Below are positions 38,482 to 45,030 of a stretch of DNA of 45,030 bases, in pieces. The first letter of the stretch is position 1. Each line of letters begins with the position of its first letter. This DNA is from Halochromatium salexigens. Lineage in GTDB: Bacteria > Pseudomonadota > Gammaproteobacteria > Chromatiales > Chromatiaceae. The notes under the pieces are model-generated. The model was not told the DNA's origin and searched no databases. It saw only the letters and a program-made list of their open reading frames with translations. A program made the position numbers and the translations under genes. The stretch is from positions 1-45,030 of the forward strand of contig NZ_NHSF01000046.1 in the NCBI RefSeq assembly GCF_016653295.1, written 5' to 3'.

Positions 38482-38988
38482 ATGGCCGGACGCCGCAGCG
38501 AGGCCCGTCGCTACGCCGTGCTCGCGCTCTATCAATGGCAGGTGAGCGGCCAATCGCCGACCGAGATTGCCGGCCATTTCTTCGATGACCCGGCCTGGAT
38601 GGAGGCGCTCGCCGAAGGCATGTCCGATCAGCCGTCGAGTACGACGGCCACCTCGAGCGGCGCCCGCCCCTACGATCATCAGCTTTTCAGTAGCCTGCTG
38701 CACGGGGTGCCGGAAAAGGCCGACGAGATCGACGACGCCTTGCGCGGCAACCTCGACCGCTCGCTGCAGAGTCTCGATCCGGTCGAGCGCAGCATCCTGC
38801 GCATTGGCACCTACGAGCTGCTGTACAGTCTCGAGCTGCCAGTACGGGTCGTCATCAACGAGGCGGTGGAGCTGGCCAAGGCGTTCGGTGCCGAGCAGGG
38901 CCATCGCTATGTGAACGCGGTCCTGGATCGGGTCGCGCGCTCGGCACGCACCGATGAGCTGGCCCGCAAGGCCAAGGGTTCGTCCTAG
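38482..38988 (+). CDS. nusB: transcription antitermination factor NusB
   Basis: A 168-residue, mostly helical RNA-binding protein. With NusE (S10) it binds boxA in rRNA leaders to prevent premature termination. Core features are RRSEARRYAVLALYQWQVSG, LDRSLQSLDPVERSILRIGT, YELLYSLELPVRVVINEAVE and LAKAFGAEQGHRYVNAVLD. Compared with the usual length of about 140-155 residues, it carries a Ser/Thr-rich insertion (about 48-63, MSDQPSSTTATSSGARP) between two helices. Its start is one base after the ribH stop, so expression is probably coupled. The ribH-nusB-thiL-pgpA order is common in proteobacteria. Confidence 0.94.
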   Translation: MAGRRSEARRYAVLALYQWQVSGQSPTEIAGHFFDDPAWMEALAEGMSDQPSSTTATSSGARPYDHQLFSSLLHGVPEKADEIDDALRGNLDRSLQSLDPVERSILRIGTYELLYSLELPVRVVINEAVELAKAFGAEQGHRYVNAVLDRVARSARTDELARKAKGSS

Positions 38989-39044
38989 CCGGAGCCGAGC
39001 CGCGCCCGGCGTATTTTCACGAGAGCAAAAACAGGACCCTCGCG

Positions 39045-39998
39045 ATGTCCGAATTCGACCTCATCCAGCGCCACCTCACCGGCCTCGGCGCGGCGCGCGA
39101 CGATGTCCTGCTCGATGTTGGTGACGACTGCGCCCTGCTGCGGGTGCCGGCCGATCGCGAGCTGGCCTTGAGCATCGATACGCTCGTCGCCGGCGTGCAT
39201 TTCCTGCCCGAGGCCGACCCCGAGGGGTTGGGTCACAAGTCGCTCGCGGTTGGTCTCAGCGATCTGGCCGCAGTCGGCGCCGAGCCGGCCTGGGCCACGC
39301 TAGCACTGACCTTGCCGACGCCCGACGAGACCTGGCTGGCGGCCTTCGCGCGCGGCTTCGCCGAGCTGGCTCGCCAGGAAGATGTGCGCCTGGTCGGCGG
39401 CGATCTCACGCGTGGGCCGCTGACGATGTCGGTCCAGGTGCATGGACTGGTGCCCCAAGGTCACGCGCTGCGCCGCTCCGGTGCGCGGCCCGGCGATCTG
39501 GTCTGCGTCAGCGGCGCGCTCGGCGATGCTGGGCTCGCGCTGCGCCATCTGCAGCGCGGCGAGCCGCTCGGCGACTACCTGCGCCAGCGCCTTGAGCGCC
39601 CGACGCCGCGCGTGGCCCTCGGCGAGGTGCTGCGTGGTGTCGCCAGCGCCGCCATCGACCTCTCCGACGGGCTGGCCTCGGATCTGGGTCACATCCTCGG
39701 CGCCTCGGCCTGCGGTGCGCGCATCGAACTCGATCGGCTGCCGCTCGCCGATCAGGTCGCCGGCGAGGTCGCCGCCGAGCACGACTGGACGCTGCCGCTC
39801 ACCGCCGGTGATGACTACGAACTCTGCTTCACCCTGCCGCCCACGCACATCGGCGAGCTGAAGGTGCTCGCGGCCGCCGCCGGCTGTCCGCTGACCCAGA
39901 TCGGCGAGATCGAAGCACAGCCAGGGCTGCGCTGGATGACCGCCGACGGCCATCAATGGCACAGTGACCACCTCGGCTACGATCACTTCGCACCCTGA
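39045..39998 (+). CDS. thiL: thiamine-monophosphate kinase
   Basis: A 317-residue ATP-dependent kinase that makes thiamine pyrophosphate, the last step of thiamine cofactor synthesis. It belongs to the PurM/ThiL fold. The N-terminal metal- and nucleotide-binding segments are LLDVGDDCALLRVP and SIDTLVAGVHFLP. GHKSLAVGLSDLAAVGAEPA forms the dimer-interface strand, and AIDLSDGLASDLGHIL and TAGDDYELCFTLP are further signatures. ATG 39045 gives the standard MSEFDLIQRH start. A weak ACAGGA lies upstream. It follows nusB by 56 bases. Confidence 0.95.
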   Translation: MSEFDLIQRHLTGLGAARDDVLLDVGDDCALLRVPADRELALSIDTLVAGVHFLPEADPEGLGHKSLAVGLSDLAAVGAEPAWATLALTLPTPDETWLAAFARGFAELARQEDVRLVGGDLTRGPLTMSVQVHGLVPQGHALRRSGARPGDLVCVSGALGDAGLALRHLQRGEPLGDYLRQRLERPTPRVALGEVLRGVASAAIDLSDGLASDLGHILGASACGARIELDRLPLADQVAGEVAAEHDWTLPLTAGDDYELCFTLPPTHIGELKVLAAAAGCPLTQIGEIEAQPGLRWMTADGHQWHSDHLGYDHFAP

Positions 39999-40096
39999 TG
40001 CGCCCTGACCAGATAATCCCGGATAATCGACGATGCGCGGCTGCATAGGCCTCGCAACAAAATTAAGCCTTCCAACCTGCTTTGAGGAGATAACCC

Positions 40097-40636
40097 ATGA
40101 GCACGCCCCCGACCTCCGATGCGACCCTGAGTCCGACCTTTCAGCCCAGCCGCCCCGAGCACCTGATCGCCTATGGCTTCGGCGCCGGTCTCTCGCCGAA
40201 GGCGCCGGGCACCATGGGCACGCTGGTCGCGATCCCGATCTATCTGCTGCTCGCCAACCTGCCGGGTCTGGTCTACCTGCTCGCTGTCGCCGCCATGATC
40301 GGTGTCGGTGTCTGGGCCTGCGGCAAGGTCGCTGCCGAACTCGGCGAGGATGATCCCTCGGCCATCGTCTGGGACGAGGTGGTCGGTTTCCTGGTCGCGA
40401 TGGCGGCGGCCCCCGTGGTCAGCCTGGCCTGGATCATCATGGGCTTCCTGCTGTTCCGCCTGTTCGACATCTACAAGCCCTGGCCGGTGAGCTGGGCCGA
40501 GAATCGCTTCCGTGGCGGTATCGGCATCATTGCCGATGACCTGATCGCCGGCGCCATGACCTGGGTGGTCCTCACGCTCATGGCGATGATCGTCAGCGCC
40601 TCGCTCGGCCATGGCGTGGCGACGATCGCGCACTGA
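40097..40636 (+). CDS. pgpA: phosphatidylglycerophosphatase A
   Basis: A 179-residue inner-membrane phosphatase that removes phosphate from phosphatidylglycerophosphate to make phosphatidylglycerol. Conserved parts are [20 protein letters not shown] at the N-terminus, the acidic [13 protein letters not shown], and [20 protein letters not shown] followed by [13 protein letters not shown]. These acidic residues carry the metal-dependent active site. There are three to four membrane helices. The start follows a strong GAGGAG seven to eight bases upstream. It is the usual partner downstream of thiL, and parC follows after 31 bases. Confidence 0.95.
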   Translation: MSTPPTSDATLSPTFQPSRPEHLIAYGFGAGLSPKAPGTMGTLVAIPIYLLLANLPGLVYLLAVAAMIGVGVWACGKVAAELGEDDPSAIVWDEVVGFLVAMAAAPVVSLAWIIMGFLLFRLFDIYKPWPVSWAENRFRGGIGIIADDLIAGAMTWVVLTLMAMIVSASLGHGVATIAH

Positions 40637-40667
40637 TGAGCCTTCGCCACCCCGTTGCCGTCATTGC

Positions 40668-42917
40668 ATGAGCGATAACCCACTTTACAGCCCCGAAGGC
40701 CTCGAGCGCCTGCCGCTGCACCTGTTCAGCGAGAAGGCCTACCTGGATTACTCGATGTACGTGATCCTGGATCGGGCCTTGCCGCACATCGGCGACGGGC
40801 TCAAGCCGGTGCAGCGGCGCATCCTCTATGCGATGTCCGATCTCGGGCTGACGGCGACGGCCAAGTTCAAGAAGTCCGCGCGCACCGTCGGCGATGTGCT
40901 CGGCAAGTTCCATCCGCACGGCGACAGCGCCTGCTATGAGGCGATGGTGCTGATGGCGCAATCGTTCAGCTATCGCTATCCGCTGATCGACGGCCAGGGC
41001 AACTGGGGCTCGCCGGATGATCCCAAATCGTTCGCGGCGATGCGCTACACCGAGTCGCGTCTCACGCCCTATGCCGATGTGCTGCTCGCCGAGGTCGCCC
41101 AGGGCACGGTCGACTGGCAGCCGAACTTCGATGGCACCCTGGAAGAGCCCAAGACCCTGCCGGCGCGGCTGCCGAACCTGTTGCTGAATGGCACCAGCGG
41201 CATTGCGGTCGGCATGGCCACCGACATCCCCTCGCACAATCTGCGCGAGGTCGCCCGCGCCTGCATCCATCTGCTCAAGCATCCGAATGCCGAGCTGGAT
41301 GCCCTGATGCGGCACATCCCCGGCCCGGATTTTCCGACCGCCGCCGAGATCATCACGCCACCGGCGGAGCTGCGCCGGATGTACGAGACCGGCCACGGCT
41401 CGGTCAAGCAGCGCGCCTGCTACGAGCTGGAGCAGGGCGACATCATCATCACCGCCCTGCCCTATCAGGTCTCCGGCAGTCGCATCATGGAGCAGATCGC
41501 CGCGCAGATGCAGGCGAAGAAGCTGCCGATGCTCGAGGATCTGCGCGATGAATCGGATCACGAGTGCCCGACCCGGCTGGTGCTGGTGCCGCGCTCGAAC
41601 CGCATCGACGTCGCGCGGCTGATGTCGCACCTGTTCGCGACGACTGATCTGGAGCGCGGTTATCGGGTCAACATGAACCTGATCGCGCTCAATGGCCGGC
41701 CACGGGTGATGAACCTGCGCGAGATCCTGGCCGAATGGCTGAGCTATCGGCGCAGCACGGTGCGCCGCCGCCTGCAGCATCGGCTCGACAAGGTGCTCGA
41801 GCGGCTGCACCTGCTCGACGGGCTGCTGATCGCGTTTCTGAACATCGACGAGGTGATCCACATCATCCGCAGCGAGGACGAGCCCAAGCCGGTACTGATG
41901 GCGCGCTTCACCCTCACCGAAGTGCAGGCCGATTATGTGCTCAACACCCGGCTGCGCCAGCTCGCGCGCCTCGAGGAGATGAAGATCCGCGCCGAGCAGG
42001 ACGCGCTGGCCAAAGAGCGCGATGGCATCCAGGCAACCCTCGGTGACGAGACCAAGCTGCGCGATCTGATCATCGACGAGATCAAGCAAGATGCCAAGCA
42101 GTATGGCGATGAGCGCCGCTCGCCGCTGACCGAGCGGCCGCTGGCCGCAGCACTGAACGAGGCCGAGCTGGCACCGAGCGAGCCGGTCACCGTGGTGCTC
42201 TCGGAGAAGGGCTGGGTGCGTCAGGGCAAGGGCCACGAGATCGATGGCGCCAGCCTCTCCTATAAGGCCGGGGATCGGTTCCTGGCGGCGGCTCGGCTGC
42301 GCAGCAATCAGCCGGCGGTGTTCCTGGACAGCACCGGGCGCAGCTATTCGCTGCCGTCGCACTCGCTGCCCTCGGCGCGCGGTCAGGGTGAACCCTTGAC
42401 CGGGCGGCTCGATCCGCCGACAGGGGCGAGCTTCATCGCGCTGCTCGGCGGCGACCCGGCCCAGCGCTTATTGCTGGCCTCGGATGCAGGTTATGGCTTT
42501 ATCTGCACGCTGGAGGCCTTGATCGCCAAGCCGCGTGGGGGCAAGGCGGTGTTGACGTTGCCCGAGGGCGCTCGGGTCCTGCCGCCGGTGGCATTGGCGA
42601 ACGCTCCGGATGCGCAGGTCGCGATCGCGACGACCGCCGGTCATCTGTTGGTCTTTTCCGCCGCAGAGCTGCCCGAACTGACGCGCGGCAAGGGCAATAA
42701 GCTGATCGGCATCCCAAGCGCTCGCGTGAAAGCGCGTGAGGAGGTGGTCGCGGCGCTCTGCACCTTGCCGCCTGAAGCGAGCCTGAGCATCCTCAGCGGC
42801 AAGCGTCAGCTGACGCTGAAGCCGGCTGATATCGCGGGTTATCAGGCCGAGCGTGGGCGCCGAGGTGCCTTGTTGCCGCGGGGCTTCCAGCGGGTTGAAG
42901 GGATGGAAGCTGGATAG
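40668..42917 (+). CDS. parC: DNA topoisomerase IV subunit A
   Basis: A 749-residue type IIA topoisomerase subunit that unlinks daughter chromosomes together with ParE. The breakage-reunion domain holds the active-site tyrosine Y127 ([10 protein letters not shown]). The quinolone-determining region is [12 protein letters not shown], with S87 and E91 in the susceptible, wild-type state (equivalent to E. coli Ser80 and Glu84). The C-terminal half (about 490-740) contains the blades of the beta-pinwheel. Its length equals that of E. coli ParC, and gyrase-type GyrA box features are absent. ATG 40668 begins [18 protein letters not shown], typical of gammaproteobacterial ParC. parE is not nearby. 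It ends 12 bases before the convergent VanZ-like gene. Confidence 0.95.
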   Translation: MSDNPLYSPEGLERLPLHLFSEKAYLDYSMYVILDRALPHIGDGLKPVQRRILYAMSDLGLTATAKFKKSARTVGDVLGKFHPHGDSACYEAMVLMAQSFSYRYPLIDGQGNWGSPDDPKSFAAMRYTESRLTPYADVLLAEVAQGTVDWQPNFDGTLEEPKTLPARLPNLLLNGTSGIAVGMATDIPSHNLREVARACIHLLKHPNAELDALMRHIPGPDFPTAAEIITPPAELRRMYETGHGSVKQRACYELEQGDIIITALPYQVSGSRIMEQIAAQMQAKKLPMLEDLRDESDHECPTRLVLVPRSNRIDVARLMSHLFATTDLERGYRVNMNLIALNGRPRVMNLREILAEWLSYRRSTVRRRLQHRLDKVLERLHLLDGLLIAFLNIDEVIHIIRSEDEPKPVLMARFTLTEVQADYVLNTRLRQLARLEEMKIRAEQDALAKERDGIQATLGDETKLRDLIIDEIKQDAKQYGDERRSPLTERPLAAALNEAELAPSEPVTVVLSEKGWVRQGKGHEIDGASLSYKAGDRFLAAARLRSNQPAVFLDSTGRSYSLPSHSLPSARGQGEPLTGRLDPPTGASFIALLGGDPAQRLLLASDAGYGFICTLEALIAKPRGGKAVLTLPEGARVLPPVALANAPDAQVAIATTAGHLLVFSAAELPELTRGKGNKLIGIPSARVKAREEVVAALCTLPPEASLSILSGKRQLTLKPADIAGYQAERGRRGALLPRGFQRVEGMEAG

Positions 42918-42929
42918 GCTATCTTCAAT

Positions 42930-43307
42930 TTACTGGTAGCGTTGCCAGCTGGCTTTTAGGCCAAGGTAGATCAGGATACCCATGCCGTCGGCAACCCAAT
43001 CAAGCAACGAGAACTGCCGCAGCGGCAGGAAGTGCTGCACGGCCTCAATCAGCAAGCCGTAGCCGAGCAGCAGGCCCCAACGCAGCGGGGCTTGCTGCTT
43101 CGCTGGCCAGCCGAGATCGGCCAGCCAAGCCATCACCGTGAAGGCCAACAGGTGATTGGCCTTATCCCAGGAAGCGCTAATCGGATCGGCGCTCGGCAGT
43201 AAGGCCAGGTAGGCGACGACCAACACACAGCCCCAGAGCGCCACCTGTGACAGTCGCTGGGTGGCCCGTTGTGCTCGCTCTGTTTTCAAGAACTCGAGAT
43301 CCCTCAT
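42930..43307 (-). CDS. VanZ-like family protein
   Basis: A small membrane protein of about 125 residues with three to four helices. It contains the VanZ-like pattern SWDKANHLLAFTVMAWLADL and the following GLLLGYGLLIEAVQHFLPLR and FSLLDWVADGMGILIYLGL, with conserved Asp, His, Glu and Gln. VanZ confers low-level teicoplanin resistance in enterococci, but the wider family has no common function and resistance should not be inferred. Two in-frame ATGs exist (43313 and 43307). Both overlap the start of the divergent carotenoid oxygenase gene, so at least one annotated start may lie further inside. Confidence 0.8.
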   Translation of the reverse strand: MRDLEFLKTERAQRATQRLSQVALWGCVLVVAYLALLPSADPISASWDKANHLLAFTVMAWLADLGWPAKQQAPLRWGLLLGYGLLIEAVQHFLPLRQFSLLDWVADGMGILIYLGLKASWQRYQ

Positions 43308-44772
43308 GACCATCCATCGGGCTGAGATGCTGAAGATACTGGCGGAGGCAATGACGCCGGTGGAGCGCGAGTATACCGATATCGAGCTGAGCGTCTCGGG
43401 GACCTTACCCCCTGCGTTGAATGGCGTGCTCTATCGCAACGGGCCGGGACACTTCGAGCGCGGCGGTGTGCCCTATGGTCACGCCTTCGACGGTGATGGC
43501 CATGTTTGTCGCTTCGAATTCGTGCATGGGCGCGTGCGCTACACTAATCGCTTCGTTCGCACTCAGGCTTTTTGCGCAGAGGAGGGCGCCGGACGCATGC
43601 TCTGGCGTGGCTTCGGTACGCAGAAACCGGGTGGGCTCCTGGCCAACGGTCTCAGGCTGCGCTTCAAGAACGCCGCTAATACCAATGTGATCTGGCAGGG
43701 TCGGCGGCTGCTGGCGCTCTGGGAAGGTGGCGCGCCGCATCGCCTGGACCCGGTAACGCTGGCGACCCTGGGTGAAGAGGATTTTGCCGGCCTGTTACGC
43801 AATCGGTTCGATCCGCTTTCACGCTGGAGCACGCCGCTGCTGCCCTTCTCCGCGCATCCGCAGCTCGATGCCGAGTCCGGCGAGCTGATCAACTTTGGGT
43901 TGGTGCTTGGGCATCCGAGCCGGCTGCTACTGTACCGGGTCGATGCCCGAGGGATGATGGCAACCCCCGAGGTCCATCAGCTCGATCGCTTCAGCTTCGT
44001 GCACGATATCGCCGTGACCGCCCGCTGGATCTGTGTGCTGCTGCCGTTTGCCGATTTCGATATCCCGCGCGCGCTGCTCGGGCTCAAGAGTCCAGCGGCG
44101 TCGCTGAAGCTCAATACAGAGCGGCCGATGCAGGCCTTGCTCATACCGCGCGCAGGCGGACCGACGCAGCTGATCGATGGGGTGCCAGGCTTCGTCTTCC
44201 ACATCGCCGCGGCCAGCGATCGCGATGACGGCGGTCTTGATCTGCACGTGATCCGTTATCCAAGCTTTCCGGCCCTGGGTGATGTCGATGGCTTTTTTCG
44301 CGAGGTTGAGCAGACCGGTGGGCTGCCGCGACTGGAGCGTCTTCAGATCGATCCCGCAGCTAATCGCTGCTCGCTCAGTCCCTGCAGCGAGGAGGTCGGC
44401 TTCGAGCTGCCAACCGTCAATCCGGGTCGACTCGGCGCCGAGCGGCGGCAGATCTATGGTATCGGCACGCCAGTCGGTCGCCGGCTCCCATTTTTCAGCG
44501 CAGTGCAGCGCTTCGATATGCAGACCGGCGAGCTAATCCAGCAGGATCTTGGCGCCGATCTACCGGGAGAGCCCATCCCAACCGCGACGCGTCCGGATCA
44601 GGAGGACTGGCTGCTGAGCCTGGTCTATCGCGGTGCTGAGCGGCGCTCGGATCTCTTGGTGCTGCGCGCGGAGGATCTGGCGATCCAAGCAACGATTGAG
44701 CTGCCAAACGCCGTCCCGCCTGGGTTTCATGGCTGTTGGGTTCCTGCCGATCCTAGCGAGAAGATGAGATAG
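43306..44772 (+). CDS. carotenoid oxygenase family protein (RPE65/ACO type)
   Basis: A 488-residue non-haem iron dioxygenase of the carotenoid cleavage family, a seven-bladed beta-propeller. All four iron-binding histidines are in recognisable contexts: H184 in PFSAHPQLD, H233 in SFVHDIAVT, H299 in GFVFHIAAA and H475 in PPGFHGCWV. The N-terminal NGVLYRNGPGHFERGG and HAFDGDGHV segments are equally typical. Relatives cleave apocarotenoids, giving retinal, or lignin-derived stilbenes. The substrate cannot be told from sequence, but a carotenoid-making host would make an apocarotenoid role natural. The start is uncertain. ATG 43306 overlaps the divergent gene, and ATG 43327 or 43351 would avoid this. 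The overlap leaves no intergenic promoter space. Confidence 0.92.
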   Translation: MTIHRAEMLKILAEAMTPVEREYTDIELSVSGTLPPALNGVLYRNGPGHFERGGVPYGHAFDGDGHVCRFEFVHGRVRYTNRFVRTQAFCAEEGAGRMLWRGFGTQKPGGLLANGLRLRFKNAANTNVIWQGRRLLALWEGGAPHRLDPVTLATLGEEDFAGLLRNRFDPLSRWSTPLLPFSAHPQLDAESGELINFGLVLGHPSRLLLYRVDARGMMATPEVHQLDRFSFVHDIAVTARWICVLLPFADFDIPRALLGLKSPAASLKLNTERPMQALLIPRAGGPTQLIDGVPGFVFHIAAASDRDDGGLDLHVIRYPSFPALGDVDGFFREVEQTGGLPRLERLQIDPAANRCSLSPCSEEVGFELPTVNPGRLGAERRQIYGIGTPVGRRLPFFSAVQRFDMQTGELIQQDLGADLPGEPIPTATRPDQEDWLLSLVYRGAERRSDLLVLRAEDLAIQATIELPNAVPPGFHGCWVPADPSEKMR

Positions 44773-45030
44773 CGATTGACCGCCATCGCCGAACCACATA
44801 GCCCGCAGGGCCAAGTTGACTTGATGCTGTTTTCCTGGGAGTCACTGCGAACAACGACAATGCCGGCCCCAACCTGCAGCATCGAAGACGCCAAAAGCCT
44901 TGGCTAAGGCGATTTCCGCTTTTAGATATACCGATCTATGACATACTTGGTGGCATGTCTCAGACACTAACCTCCTGCCTATGCCCCCGGATTCTCATGC
45001 TCAGCCGGCCAGCACGCTGACAGCCGAGCA
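44773..45030. other. right-hand noncoding stretch with start of an unidentified reading frame
   Basis: The first 208 bases hold no gene. GCCTTGGCTAAGGC (44897-44910) is a five-base-pair hairpin, and flanking AAAAGC and GCTTTT could form an alternative outer stem. It is not followed directly by a T-run and lies about 125 bases after the oxygenase stop, so it is at best a weak terminator. GACAT and ATGTC (44939-44958) form short inverted arms. From ATG 44981 a frame reads MPPDSHAQPASTLTAE and runs off the window. The short sequence is too little to identify, although transposase genes of the IS66 type can begin in a similar way. Confidence 0.3.

Noticed and set aside
40593-42362. 589-codon open frame on the minus strand
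   Set aside because: Antisense to parC, whose active-site and length match are decisive.
42930-43307. Glycopeptide resistance by the VanZ-like protein
   Set aside because: The family is broad, no other van genes are present, and a Gram-negative host makes this unlikely.

Overview
The window is GC-rich gammaproteobacterial chromosome. Three conserved blocks point to the class: mnmA-hflD-(acnA)-purB, ribBX-ribH-nusB-thiL-pgpA-parC, and lipA-ribE. RoxA, a DUF2782 protein next to Rep, a SapC-type secretion operon, an apocarotenoid-oxygenase homologue and TRAP permeases would fit Chromatiales (purple sulfur bacteria). That narrower placement is inference. There is no rRNA operon, CRISPR array or complete insertion sequence.

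Layout. 1-333: remnants of two unrelated transposases (IS66-like on +, IS630-like on -). 523-4614: a three-gene type I secretion operon (SapC-like, ABC ATPase, HlyD adaptor) with no outer-membrane channel or recognisable substrate beside it. 4671-7090: on the minus strand, TRAP permease genes dctQ and dctM without a dctP, then a small DUF2782 secreted protein divergent from rep (7195-9204). 9289-9365: tRNA-Arg(CCG).

9476-22567 is the accessory, rearranged part. It holds an HDOD-GGDEF protein, a broken GGDEF copy, a MIF-family tautomerase (copy A), an MscS channel, an amidohydrolase, a complete periplasmic-sensor diguanylate cyclase, a hipBA toxin-antitoxin module, a second MIF tautomerase (copy B, 112 of 114 residues identical to copy A), a broken DUF481 gene and a large MscK-like channel. 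The 3' end of the GGDEF gene plus the MIF gene form a direct duplication about 7 kb apart. In the second copy hipBA sits exactly between the two duplicated pieces.

22840-26703: a ClC H+/Cl- antiporter, a SMUG1-type uracil-DNA glycosylase and two tandem OmpA-like lipid-free periplasmic proteins. 26749-36655 is a long run of minus-strand housekeeping genes, in transcription order lipA, ribE, mnmA, hflD, acnA, purB, a DMT transporter and roxA. 36806-42917 runs on plus: ribBX, ribH, nusB, thiL, pgpA, parC. The riboflavin genes are therefore split across a divergent junction, and the GTP cyclohydrolase II half of RibBX looks catalytically dead. 42930-44772 holds a VanZ-like protein and a carotenoid oxygenase head to head with overlapping starts. 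The last 258 bases are mostly noncoding, with the first codons of an unidentified reading frame running off the end.
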